Shown one piece after another: positions 7,637 to 15,874 of a DNA stretch of 31,318 nt. Below the pieces are notes generated by a model that worked only from the letters and a program-made list of their open reading frames with translations, made no database searches and was not told the DNA's origin. The stretch lies in contig JBOEGA010000161.1 of assembly GCA_050633205.1 (NCBI GenBank), positions 1-31,318 on the forward strand, written 5' to 3'. Position 1 is the first letter of the stretch, and each line of letters opens with the position of its first letter. The stretch comes from CBDHHC01 sp050633205. GTDB taxonomy: Bacteria > Pseudomonadota > Alphaproteobacteria > Rhizobiales > CBDHHC01. Both the position numbers and the translations under genes were made by a program.

Positions 7637-9508
7637 ATGCGCGAATTTTACTTAAGATATAAAAAAGCAACGCCAAAATCTGTAGAACCAGAACATTTAA
7701 AACTTCTGGAAGAAACGCGTAATGCAATCCAGGCACGCAGCCATCTAATATGGGCAGAACATTGCAGTGAATGCGCCATGCCTGCCTGCTTTTCCTATTG
7801 TGAATATTACTCACCAAGAATGGATTTAAAATGCCAGAGATTTACTGAAGGGCTGGCTCCTGTAGCAATAGACAACAGAGAATTGAGAGATGTCTTCTCC
7901 GTTGGCTTTAAAAAGTGGGGGAAGCTGGAGGCAGCCGGGATTGCAACGCTTCAGAAACCCTCAGGAAAGCTTTCTGTGGCTTCTACGGGGGTTCTGCTGG
8001 AAAATATGCTCAGGTGGTCTCCTGTACCCTATTTCATGCAGAGAACGGCAGCTAAAGCCTATAACAAGCTTCAGAGCATTATTACCCGAAATGGCCTCTC
8101 CATAGGCCCTGACACCTCAGATGTCAGTTTTCTGATTGAAACTATCAATCAGCATGAAGAAGCCAGCATCACATTCACGATAAGAGAAGTTAATGATCCT
8201 ACGCGTTTTTTTCAGAAACTGATCACTATTCCCAAGGGATACAGGCGCAGTTTTATTGATTTTACCGAGATGGCAAATATTTCCCCTGAGAACGAGTGTC
8301 TTTTTCAAATAGAACCATCTCTCAGTGGGCAGAAATACGATATTATATTTGGTATTATCGACTTTATCAGACTTAAATCCGGTGCCGAAGGCCTTAAAAA
8401 ACCTGATGCAGTAATTTCATCCACAGGCAATAACAAGGTTAAATGCGTTATATGGGATCTGGATAATACGTTGTGGAATGGTACGCTGATTGAAGACGGA
8501 ATTGAAGGAATAAAGCTCAGGCCTGAAATGGTTTCCATTATCACCAAACTGGATAGTATGGGCATTCTCAATGCGGTTGCCAGTAAAAATAACTTTGATG
8601 ATGCTATGGAGGCTATTCAACATTTTGGCCTGAAGGATTACTTCCTTTATCCTCAGATTTCATGGAACCCCAAAAGCGCCAGCATACAGACCATACAAAA
8701 ATCTCTGAATATAGGTATGGATACACTTGTTTTTGTTGACGATCAGGTATTTGAGCGTACAGAAGTCAACTCCTCCCTGCCTGAAGTTCGGGTTGTCAGT
8801 GATAAAGATATTGCTGAGATGATGCAGTTGCCGGAATTTAATGTTCCAATTACTGCAGAGAGCCGAAAACGGCGCAAAATGTACCAGGAAGATCAAATCC
8901 GGACTGAAGCCTTCAGCAGTACGGCGACTGATTACACTGATTTTCTTAAATCCTGCAATATCCAGTTGCGAATGGAGCCACTGTCTTCGGCTTCAATGAA
9001 CCGTGTTCACGAGCTTTCCCAGCGCACAAATCAAATGAACTTTTCCGGCAACAGGTACACAAAAACACAGCTTATTAATATCTGCGATGATCCAAATAAG
9101 AAAACCTTTGTTATCAGTGTAAGCGACAAATTTGGCTCTTATGGCATCGTGGGATTTGCAATTGTTGATGAAGCGAATGCCACACTTATTGATTTAATGT
9201 TCAGTTGCCGAATTCAGGCAAAACAGATCGAACATACTTTTTTTGCATATCAGTTTGAAAATTATAAAAAACTGGATAGAAAACACTTTTTTGCCAATTA
9301 CAAGCCTACAAAAAAGAATGCACAGTCTGGAAAAGTTTTTTTTGATGTCGGCTTTAAGGTTCTTGAAGAAACGGACGGGGTTCAGAAGCTGCAATACGAC
9401 CTTGATCAATATGTAAGCGAACCACCTATTATGGAAGTGATTTACGAGGAACTCACGGATATTGCATCAAACGATATACAAACAAATGCTCGATCTATAG
9501 GGTATTGA
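7637..9508 (+). CDS. FkbH-like HAD-IIIC protein with Cys-rich N-terminus and GNAT-like C-terminus
   Basis: This 623-residue protein has at least four parts. Residues 40-70 hold five cysteines (C43, C46, C51, C55, C66) around EYYSPRMDLKCQRF, a possible metal site. Residues 160-250 look like an all-beta domain (ASITFTIREVND, YDIIFGIIDFIRL). Residues 268-400 are an FkbH-type HAD domain with DLDNTLWNG (D274, D276), SKNNF (316-320) and VFVDDQ (365-370). Residues 430-600 are a GNAT-like FkbH C-terminal domain (RTNQMNFSGNRY, FGSYGIVGFAIV, FSCRIQAKQIE). Known FkbH proteins load glyceryl units from 1,3-bisphosphoglycerate onto acyl carrier proteins, but no carrier protein or polyketide gene is near. 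It is translationally coupled to a polysaccharide deacetylase, so a role in surface glycan modification is inferred. The ATG lies in AGCATGCGC with a weak ribosome-binding site. Confidence 0.85.
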   Translation: MREFYLRYKKATPKSVEPEHLKLLEETRNAIQARSHLIWAEHCSECAMPACFSYCEYYSPRMDLKCQRFTEGLAPVAIDNRELRDVFSVGFKKWGKLEAAGIATLQKPSGKLSVASTGVLLENMLRWSPVPYFMQRTAAKAYNKLQSIITRNGLSIGPDTSDVSFLIETINQHEEASITFTIREVNDPTRFFQKLITIPKGYRRSFIDFTEMANISPENECLFQIEPSLSGQKYDIIFGIIDFIRLKSGAEGLKKPDAVISSTGNNKVKCVIWDLDNTLWNGTLIEDGIEGIKLRPEMVSIITKLDSMGILNAVASKNNFDDAMEAIQHFGLKDYFLYPQISWNPKSASIQTIQKSLNIGMDTLVFVDDQVFERTEVNSSLPEVRVVSDKDIAEMMQLPEFNVPITAESRKRRKMYQEDQIRTEAFSSTATDYTDFLKSCNIQLRMEPLSSASMNRVHELSQRTNQMNFSGNRYTKTQLINICDDPNKKTFVISVSDKFGSYGIVGFAIVDEANATLIDLMFSCRIQAKQIEHTFFAYQFENYKKLDRKHFFANYKPTKKNAQSGKVFFDVGFKVLEETDGVQKLQYDLDQYVSEPPIMEVIYEELTDIASNDIQTNARSIGY

Positions 9509-9510
9509 TA

Positions 9511-10248
9511 ATGCTTAGAAAAATTGAACGTAAATTAAGCCTCCTTTATTACGCCAAACCGATTCGTCTGGCCTCGCAGACTCCCGTTATCAGTTTTACT
9601 TTTGATGATGTGCCAGCTTCTGCCGTTGAAGTTGGAGCAAGAATACTGGAAAAATATAATGCAGCGGGTACTTTTTATCTAAGTACATGCCTTGCCGGGC
9701 AAAACAATCTTGACCTCCCCCAGTACAAGAATTCAGATATTCAGAAGTTAATGGATGGTGGTCACGAAATCGGATGCCATACTTATAGTCATATCAATAT
9801 ACAGACTATGAAATCATCCCAGATAAATACAGATCTGGAACAAAATAAATCAGCCTTGCAGGAATATCTGGGTGATCATGATCTTGTGAGTTTTTCATAT
9901 CCGTTTGGCTGTACATCTATTCAGGCCAAAAGAGTTGTCAGACAACATTATGCAACAGGCAGGGGAATTAAATCCGGACTGAACAAAGGATTTACTGATC
10001 TGGCTCAACTTAAAGCAAACGCCATTTACAGCAGTTCGCACACAGAACAAAGCTTAACCAAACTCATCAATGCTAATCTGAAAAAGAAGTCCTGGCTGAT
10101 TTTCTATACGCATGACCTATCCCAGTCTCCAACCCCCTATGGATGCACACCTGAACTGTTTGAATTTGCTGTAAAAGAAGCCAGCAAGAGTGGAGCCGAA
10201 CTTCTCTGCATCCGCAATGCCCTCGCAAGAGCATCATTCCGCGTATAA
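9511..10248 (+). CDS. Polysaccharide deacetylase (NodB-homology) family protein
   Basis: The family removes N- or O-acetyl groups from polysaccharides using a metal site. Counting from ATG 9511, the sequence shows TFDDVP (Asp32-Asp33), the metal-binding His pair in CHTYSH (His90, His94), SYPFG and the C-terminal FYTHDL. There is no signal peptide: the N-terminus MLRKIERKLSLLYYAKP is basic, so it may act in the cytoplasm or at the inner membrane. A TTG at 9505 overlapping the upstream stop codon is an alternative start; either way the gene is coupled to the FkbH-like gene. The pair probably acts on the same glycan or glycolipid. It ends 26 bp from the convergent DUF3126 gene. Confidence 0.9.
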   Translation: MLRKIERKLSLLYYAKPIRLASQTPVISFTFDDVPASAVEVGARILEKYNAAGTFYLSTCLAGQNNLDLPQYKNSDIQKLMDGGHEIGCHTYSHINIQTMKSSQINTDLEQNKSALQEYLGDHDLVSFSYPFGCTSIQAKRVVRQHYATGRGIKSGLNKGFTDLAQLKANAIYSSSHTEQSLTKLINANLKKKSWLIFYTHDLSQSPTPYGCTPELFEFAVKEASKSGAELLCIRNALARASFRV

Positions 10249-10274
10249 TTCACCGGACTGAAACAGTTAACTGC

Positions 10275-10673
10275 TTATGCTTCTTCGTCCAGGTCGAAAT
10301 CCAGTATACACATCTGAAACTGGTGCATAATCTTACCATTTTCCAGATCGTTATATAATGTCGCTATAAATTCCTCACCAAGATATACTTCAGCAGTATC
10401 ATCTTTTTTCGGCAGTTGCCTTACATCTACATTATCCCGCTGAAACAGATCTTTCAGGTATGTCTCTGTTTTAGCGATGTCCGGCGCATCAATTTTCATC
10501 TGGAACTGATAGCTCAGGTCTCCGTCTTCTTCATCACGAAGAACTGTTGCAATTAACTCATCACCGAGAAATACTTCAGCAGTATCACCAGGAAGCTGCC
10601 TCAGCTCTATATTATCACGCTGTGTCATCTTTTTCAGATAATTCTCCACGCGTTCAATTTCCAGCTTTTCCAT
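10275..10673 (-). CDS. Tandem-duplicated DUF3126 family protein
   Basis: DUF3126 proteins are small, of unknown function, and usually about 70 residues in alphaproteobacteria. This one has 132 residues and is an internal duplication. Residues 1-61 and 62-132 align with a 60-residue offset: QRDNIELRQLPGDTAEVFLG matches QRDNVDVRQLPKKDDTAEVYLG, and YQFQMKI matches HQFQMCILDFDLDEE. Only the second copy keeps the acidic family C-terminus. The protein is very acidic and has no signal or membrane segment. It lies 151 bp downstream of cysE on the same strand, a neighbourhood I recall for this family, which suggests but does not prove a link to sulfur amino acid synthesis. Confidence 0.8.
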   Translation of the reverse strand: MEKLEIERVENYLKKMTQRDNIELRQLPGDTAEVFLGDELIATVLRDEEDGDLSYQFQMKIDAPDIAKTETYLKDLFQRDNVDVRQLPKKDDTAEVYLGEEFIATLYNDLENGKIMHQFQMCILDFDLDEEA

Positions 10674-10716
10674 GACGTCTTCCCCTACTTGTAACTAACC
10701 GCATTTTGTAATTCCT

Positions 10717-10745
10717 TCACAGTCAGTAGTTATGACCGACTGTGA
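10717..10745. repeat. Inverted repeat between cysE and the DUF3126 gene
   Basis: TCACAGTC (10717-10724) and GACTGTGA (10738-10745) form a perfect 8-bp inverted repeat around a 13-base spacer. No T-run follows on the minus strand, so a simple intrinsic terminator is unlikely. It could be an operator for the DUF3126 gene or an RNA stem that limits read-through from cysE. Confidence 0.45.
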
Positions 10746-10824
10746 GCTATTTCCTAGCAATGAATTGATGCATAGTGCAATGCCTGAAACCAAGAATATT
10801 CAGTTTTTCAACGTTTCGCAGGCA

Positions 10825-11655
10825 TCAGCAGTCACATGGGATTCCGGTATTCTGATCCATAAACCGCGAAGGTTCCTCACAGCCAGCATCACCGACAATT
10901 TTTGCCGGAATACCTGCAAGGGTTTTACAGGCAGGTACATCTTTCAGAACGACACTTCCGGCAGCGATCCGGCAGCAATCGCCAATTTTGATGTTACCAA
11001 GAACTTTGGCCCCGGCTCCGATCATTACACCACTACCGATTTTAGGGTGCCTGTCTCCAGTTTCCTTACCACTTCCGCCCAGCGTTACGTCCTGCAGGAT
11101 TGAGCAGTTATCGCCAACGACAGCAGTTTCGCCAAAGACAATGCCAGTGGCGTGGTCAATCATAATGCCCTGCCCGATGCGGGTTGCCGGGTGAATATCC
11201 ATGCCAAAAACTTTTGAAGACTGACTTTGCAGATAGAAGGCAAAGTCCTTACGACCTGCATTCCATAGTCGATGTGCAATTCTGTGGGTTTGGAGGCCAT
11301 GAAAGCCCTTAAAATATAGCAAAGGCTCAATTACACGGCTACATACGGGATCACGGTCATAAACAGCAGCAAGGTCTGCTCTGAAAATTCCACTTAATTC
11401 CGGAGATTTATCAAGGACATCTTTAAAAACCCCCATCAAGGAGCAGGCATCTACATCCGGGTGCTCCAGTCTTTGAACAAGACGATGCAGTATAGCGTTT
11501 TCCAGATGTCTGTGGCTTAACACAGTTGAGTAGACAAAACTGGCCAGCGCAGGTTCCCCTGCTACAAGTTCTTCAGCTTCACTTATCATCTGCGCCCATA
11601 ATGGATCCAGCTGATTTACAGATGTTTCAACATCAAGGGATTTATTCTGCGTCAT
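10825..11655 (-). CDS. cysE: Serine O-acetyltransferase
   Basis: This enzyme makes O-acetylserine from serine and acetyl-CoA, the committed step of cysteine synthesis, in the cytoplasm. The 276 residues have the CysE alpha-helical N-terminal domain (LWAQMISEAEELVAGEPALASFVYSTVLSH), the segment LLYFKGFHGLQTHRIAHRLW, and a left-handed beta-helix from about 150 with DIHPATRIGQGIMIDHATG, carrying the conserved histidines, and DVTLGGSGK. It ends with AGIPAKIVG plus a tail of about 20 residues. CysE is normally feedback-inhibited by cysteine through its C-terminal region. It is followed on the same strand by the DUF3126 gene. Confidence 0.95.
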   Translation of the reverse strand: MTQNKSLDVETSVNQLDPLWAQMISEAEELVAGEPALASFVYSTVLSHRHLENAILHRLVQRLEHPDVDACSLMGVFKDVLDKSPELSGIFRADLAAVYDRDPVCSRVIEPLLYFKGFHGLQTHRIAHRLWNAGRKDFAFYLQSQSSKVFGMDIHPATRIGQGIMIDHATGIVFGETAVVGDNCSILQDVTLGGSGKETGDRHPKIGSGVMIGAGAKVLGNIKIGDCCRIAAGSVVLKDVPACKTLAGIPAKIVGDAGCEEPSRFMDQNTGIPCDC

Positions 11656-11842
11656 TTAATTGAGCCTCCAGATGAGTACTTTACGGATTTTACCCGAAAT
11701 CGTGCCTGCTGAACATAGGCCTTTATTCCAGAAATACCAGATCGATTTGTGATATTTACTCAGCTATTTAGGGCATTTTACTCACATACCCGTGAAAATC
11801 ACATTAAGCGACTGGCATGCACTGCCGCACACCCGCATAAAT

Positions 11843-11870
11843 AAAAAAACGGCTACAATAGCAGCCGTTT
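11843..11870 (-). terminator. Rho-independent terminator of the 395-residue membrane protein gene
   Basis: On the minus strand the stem AAACGGCT / AGCCGTTT (plus positions 11863-11870 and 11847-11854) with an 8-base loop is followed by a run of T residues. It lies 30 bp beyond the stop of the membrane protein gene and separates it from cysE. Confidence 0.8.
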
Positions 11871-11899
11871 AAATAACTTCTCACCTGATTATGGACCAA

Positions 11900-13087
11900 T
11901 TAGACTGCTGTTGCAACCTCGGTTTCCTGTTCTTCCGGCTCCTGAACGACTTCACGAAGCTGGATACCAATGTAGCGGATACGACCACCTATTTTGGCTT
12001 TCTGAACGCCAAGTTCGCTGAACTGACGGCCAAAGACAGGTAATGCCATTGGCTCACGGCCATGCAAATTGCACCAGTCACAGTAGTTTTCATAAAGGGC
12101 TGTTGCCGTCACGCTTGTACCATCTGATTTTTCAACCTGATCCGCATGGTATCTTTCAAGATCACTTTTCGGAAGCATAAGCTTTCTTGCAGGCTTTCTC
12201 TCCGGGCTCCGACGTACCTGAACAACAGGATCATGATTATTGTCGTATCGAATGTGATCTTCAGGCTTCGTCGTCCGAACATTTGATACGGCTACGAATA
12301 AACCGAGCCCTGACCCTACCTCAACGAGAAGTGATACCAGCAGGGTCAATCCAGTCTGGATATCTGCAATATTTAATCCAAGAATTTTAGAAAGAAATTC
12401 AGATTGAGGGTCTGCACCTGCTATTGTCGCAGGGCCACCTTCCTGTGAAACTGAGGACAATGTTGCCTTCAGGCTCCGAACTCTCTTTTCTACTGTTGCG
12501 GCCTGTTGGGCAACAGCCAATTCCTTACGTAGTTCCAAGACTTTAGCACATGTTTTTCTTGTTCCCCACGCTGCCTTACTACACCCCTCAGAGTGAGTTT
12601 CAACAGTTCCCAGTAACCCGTGTTTTCTCGAATATACCGGCTTTGATAAAACTGCTGTCAGATCTGCCTGAACTTCTCCCACAGAACGGTGTTGTGGAAT
12701 CCAGCCAAGCTTATCCTCTGCGCGTTTAAGTTCTGTCCTAAGATCCTGATACCTATTGGCATGAACGGCACGCTCTCCGGTTGTTTCAGCCCGGTTAAAT
12801 GCAGCAAACCCAAGAGAAGATGTAAGTGAATAGAAAGAGCAGACTACAAGGATCATGATGCCTGCAATGCTCTGCATATAATTTCTCTGACGAAAAGCCC
12901 AGAGAATAAAGAATGGCGAAAGAGCTTTCAGCCCATCCGCCGCAGCACTTGCGGCTCCATAAATATGGCCATCAAGTTCTGTTTTTCCTAAAGTAAAACC
13001 AAAGCGCCAGTTCATCGCCGCAGATACGGTCAGAAGAACAATTGCGGCTGCTACCCCTAGCAGACTTAAGAAATATTTCATTTTCAC
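11900..13087 (-). CDS. Membrane protein with coiled coil and primase-type C-terminal domain
   Basis: I do not recognise the whole 395-residue protein. Membrane segments are likely at about 4-27, 50-66 and 72-98. A charged, probably coiled-coil region follows (108-145 and 182-212, with C169 and C180 between). A fourth membrane segment lies at about 243-268, then a basic linker. Residues 325-378 (TALYENYCDWCNLHGREPMALPVFGRQFSELGVQKAKIGGRIRYIGI) resemble the small winged-helix domain that ends many phage and plasmid D5/P4-type primase-helicases. A DNA- or nucleic-acid-binding tail on a membrane anchor is therefore inferred. It is monocistronic, with its own terminator and a 456-bp upstream gap. 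Prophage or integrated-element origin is possible but no other phage genes adjoin it. Confidence 0.6.
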   Translation of the reverse strand: MKMKYFLSLLGVAAAIVLLTVSAAMNWRFGFTLGKTELDGHIYGAASAAADGLKALSPFFILWAFRQRNYMQSIAGIMILVVCSFYSLTSSLGFAAFNRAETTGERAVHANRYQDLRTELKRAEDKLGWIPQHRSVGEVQADLTAVLSKPVYSRKHGLLGTVETHSEGCSKAAWGTRKTCAKVLELRKELAVAQQAATVEKRVRSLKATLSSVSQEGGPATIAGADPQSEFLSKILGLNIADIQTGLTLLVSLLVEVGSGLGLFVAVSNVRTTKPEDHIRYDNNHDPVVQVRRSPERKPARKLMLPKSDLERYHADQVEKSDGTSVTATALYENYCDWCNLHGREPMALPVFGRQFSELGVQKAKIGGRIRYIGIQLREVVQEPEEQETEVATAV

Positions 13088-13543
13088 CCTCTTCGATCAT
13101 GCTCTGCCATCAAAGATGGACAAAGCATATCTTTAGACCCCAAAATGTCAGAGGGAACAGGTGATCAAATTATTACCCCGTTTGATCGCCACTGTACTGC
13201 AACATGCGGATAATCAACACAATAACTATATAAAGCCTCCTCATACAGTTATTATCAATCCGTCTAAAAAGTCACTCTGAATACCCCATTCAAAGCAACG
13301 TATGCTGTCAATATAATTTACCCTCTACAGTACCTAAAGTATCCGATTCGCGAGATGATGTTAATAACTTGTTAAAGTTGTGGCGAAAACATTTCAACAG
13401 GATCCTGTAATAGATTGAAAAGGATAAGTGAATATTTTTCGTAATACTTGAAATCAGAGCAATATAAAAACAGAGTATAACTACGCTAAACCATAGTAAT
13501 TTTACTTGCTTTCTTTTACAGGAATAAAATTGCTGATTCCGTA
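13088..13543. other. Long intergenic region upstream of the 395-residue membrane protein gene
   Basis: These 456 bp hold no credible coding frame, tRNA or repeat. The region is AT-rich and should contain the promoter of the minus-strand membrane protein gene. The only recognisable site is a TTAA-N7-TTAA motif at 13361-13375, with a GATTC (GANTC methylation site) at 13345-13349. Confidence 0.5.
13361..13375. promoter_or_regulatory. Possible CtrA binding site (TTAA-N7-TTAA)
   Basis: TTAA, seven bases, TTAA matches the full consensus of the alphaproteobacterial cell-cycle regulator CtrA. It lies about 274 bp upstream of the membrane protein start, which is far for direct control. The match is short and AT-rich, so chance is a real alternative. 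Confidence 0.35.
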
Positions 13544-14299
13544 TCAGGGGCGTTTTTTGAGAAATTCGAGCACACCAGCCTTATAGACTTTATCTCCGAC
13601 TGATTTCATATGATCCCTGTCTGTAATATCAAGGATTTCTGCACCTGGTATAATATCAGCAAGTTTCTGTGCAGATCCCGCAACGACATCTTTTGTACCC
13701 ACAGCTACAAGTACGGGTTTATCTATTTTAGCCAGATCCTCTGCTGAAATTTTAGTTCTTGATGCTCGAATACACATAGCCAGCGCTTTCAAGTCACTGC
13801 CCGTCGCTTCAGCAAAGACCCTGAAAGTCTTAGCGGCATCATTAGTGACATCATCTGCAGAAGGAGCTTCCAGAGCTGTAGCGATCGGGCCCGTTGCCCC
13901 CACGCCACGCACCATATTATATCCCATGCCTGCAAATATCACACTTCTGATATATTCAGGGTTTTCCATTGCCAGGAATGCTGAAATACGGGCTCCCATT
14001 GAATATCCCATAACATCCGTATTTTTAATACCCAGATGGTCCAGCAACCTTCTTGCATCCTGGGCCATTACCGGAGCATGGTAATCTTCAAGTTCATAAA
14101 GCTTTGCACTGTTGCCATGCCCGCGATTATCCAGAGCAACCACCCTGTGTCCGGCTTTTACTAGAGTATCAACCCAACTGACATCCAGCCAGTTAGCATT
14201 TATATTTGATGCGAAGCCATGAATTAGAAGAATGGGGTCGCCTTCACCTTTATCAATAAAAGCAATTTCCACTCCATCCGAATTAAATGTCTGCATCAA
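13544..14299 (-). CDS. Alpha/beta-fold hydrolase
   Basis: This is a 251-residue cytoplasmic hydrolase with no signal peptide. It shows the oxyanion-hole motif LLIHGFA (24-30), the strand VVALDNRGHGNS, nucleophile Ser100 in GYSMGA, Asp204 in VGTKDVVAG and His230 in DRDHMKS, so the catalytic triad is complete. The substrate cannot be inferred; esterase, haloperoxidase-like or lactonase activities are all found in this group. It is divergent from the zf-CHCC gene, with about 100 bp between the starts. Confidence 0.9.
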   Translation of the reverse strand: MMQTFNSDGVEIAFIDKGEGDPILLIHGFASNINANWLDVSWVDTLVKAGHRVVALDNRGHGNSAKLYELEDYHAPVMAQDARRLLDHLGIKNTDVMGYSMGARISAFLAMENPEYIRSVIFAGMGYNMVRGVGATGPIATALEAPSADDVTNDAAKTFRVFAEATGSDLKALAMCIRASRTKISAEDLAKIDKPVLVAVGTKDVVAGSAQKLADIIPGAEILDITDRDHMKSVGDKVYKAGVLEFLKKRP

Positions 14300-14402
14300 A
14301 CCTCTCCTGAATTAATTGGCTAACATTTATATATATTCTATCAAAGATTTATGCCATATACTGATTTGGCATTTCCAACTCAATTCCTATAGAGAGAAAT
14401 CA

Positions 14403-14651
14403 ATGGCGGATTCTGTTGTACCTCATTTCTGTAATGATATCGGCGCAGAAAAAATTCATATCGGCGTAAAGGAATTTCAATGCATGGGCGCTCAACCTCC
14501 CTATGATCACCCGCATGTGTTCCTTGATATGGGCGAAGACAATCAAATCATATGTCCATACTGCTCAACTCTTTATTTATACGACTCCAATATGGAGCCA
14601 GAGGAATCTGACCCACCATATTGTCTCTACAAATCTATTGAAGTTGTTTAA
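14403..14651 (+). CDS. zf-CHCC zinc-finger protein (NDUFS6-like complex I accessory subunit)
   Basis: This 82-residue protein carries the zf-CHCC signature: Cys27 in CMGAQPPYDHPHVFLDMG, the following His36/His38, and Cys51/Cys54 in CPYCSTLYLY. This domain is shared with mitochondrial NDUFS6 (13-kDa complex I subunit), and an NDUFS6 homologue is known in the complex I of Paracoccus, an alphaproteobacterium. The start chosen is the ATG after AGAGAGAAATCA. A longer reading frame from 14316 adds 29 residues of non-family sequence and is not used. The FAD monooxygenase gene starts 21 bp downstream. Assignment to complex I rests on family knowledge. Confidence 0.85.
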   Translation: MADSVVPHFCNDIGAEKIHIGVKEFQCMGAQPPYDHPHVFLDMGEDNQIICPYCSTLYLYDSNMEPEESDPPYCLYKSIEVV

Positions 14652-14672
14652 TATCAGGCTTTTCTATTGGTT

Positions 14673-15857
14673 ATGAAAATATCTTCGGATAACCCTGTGC
14701 TTATTGCTGGCGGGGGCATTGGCGGGCTTTCATTAGCGCTTGCTTTGGGCCTTAAGGGCATAGCTGCTATACTTGTGGAGCAAACAGAAAAATTTAGTGA
14801 AGTTGGTGCAGGCATTCAACTTGGCCCAAATGCCACGCGGATACTCTCCGGATGGGGACTTTCGGCAGAACTCGAAAGCTGCATTTATCAACCTGAATCA
14901 ATTAATATCAAAAACGGCTATAATAATACCGTTCTGAATACTATCCCCCTTATTCCCCTGGCAGAAAAATTATACAGCGCTCCCTATTACACTATTCACC
15001 GGGCTGACCTGCATAATCTATTGCTGAAAGCAGTGCGCAATCAGAAAACTGTTACCCTTATGAATGACTTTCAGGTTATGGAGATTGAGGAGACTGACGA
15101 GGGGGGAATTGCCATTTCATCTGAAAAAGGTGAAAGAATACAAGGTTCAATTCTAATCGGCGCGGATGGCATCTGGTCTCGTGTGCGAAGTCATATACAT
15201 CCGAAACTTCAACCCTCCTATTCGGGCAAAACGGCCTGGAGAGCCCTCATTCCGATTGATAAGCTTACAGATTACTATAAATCCCAGGTCTCTCTTTATC
15301 TTGGACCAGACAGTCACCTTGTGCATTATCCGGTCAGAGGCGGGAAACTTCTCAATATTGTTGCGGTGATAAATGATCCGGAAGAGCCTGGTAAGCAATG
15401 GGACCGAAGCGGAGATTCCGAACAGCTGATCGGGGCATTTCAGGCATGGTCTCCAGACCTTAGAGGCTTTCTTTCGAGGGTCGAGAACTGGACCAAGTGG
15501 GCTTTATTCACTCACAAATGTCCTCCGAAATGGAGTGCTGGCAATATTGCATTGTTAGGGGATGCTGTTCACCCTACTCTGCCCTTTATGGCACAAGGCG
15601 CGGTTATGGCGATTGAAGATGCGCTTTGCCTGGCTGATCTGCTGGCCAATAGTGCCGATAATCCTAAACAAAAGCTAATGGATTACCAAAAAACCAGATA
15701 TCGCAGAGCAGTAAAGGTGCAGACAATATCAAAAAGGCAAGGAACCATTTATCACCTTACCGGCCCCTTTGCATTTGCCCGAAATCAGGTTATTTCCCAT
15801 CGCTCTCCACAGTCATTGCTGAAAGAATATAGCTGGCTATATGGATATAAAAGTTAA
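14673..15857 (+). CDS. FAD-dependent monooxygenase (salicylate hydroxylase/UbiH-like)
   Basis: This is a class A flavoprotein monooxygenase that hydroxylates an aromatic or similar ring using NAD(P)H and O2. Near the N-terminus is the Rossmann motif GGGIGG (13-18) followed by the acidic end of strand 2 (ILVEQ). The DG motif occurs in LIGADGIWSRVR, and the second FAD motif GDAVHPTLPFMAQGA starts near residue 296. The length of about 394 residues is normal. ATG at 14673 is used; a TTG two codons upstream is also in frame. It follows the zf-CHCC gene closely and may share its transcript. The substrate is unknown, and there is no ubiquinone gene beside it to support a Ubi assignment. Confidence 0.9.
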   Translation: MKISSDNPVLIAGGGIGGLSLALALGLKGIAAILVEQTEKFSEVGAGIQLGPNATRILSGWGLSAELESCIYQPESINIKNGYNNTVLNTIPLIPLAEKLYSAPYYTIHRADLHNLLLKAVRNQKTVTLMNDFQVMEIEETDEGGIAISSEKGERIQGSILIGADGIWSRVRSHIHPKLQPSYSGKTAWRALIPIDKLTDYYKSQVSLYLGPDSHLVHYPVRGGKLLNIVAVINDPEEPGKQWDRSGDSEQLIGAFQAWSPDLRGFLSRVENWTKWALFTHKCPPKWSAGNIALLGDAVHPTLPFMAQGAVMAIEDALCLADLLANSADNPKQKLMDYQKTRYRRAVKVQTISKRQGTIYHLTGPFAFARNQVISHRSPQSLLKEYSWLYGYKS

Positions 15858-15874
15858 GACCTGGAGAGACCTGT

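Noticed and set aside
14316..14402. Longer start for the zf-CHCC protein
   Set aside because: The extra residues do not resemble the family, and the ATG at 14403 follows a purine-rich ribosome-binding site.
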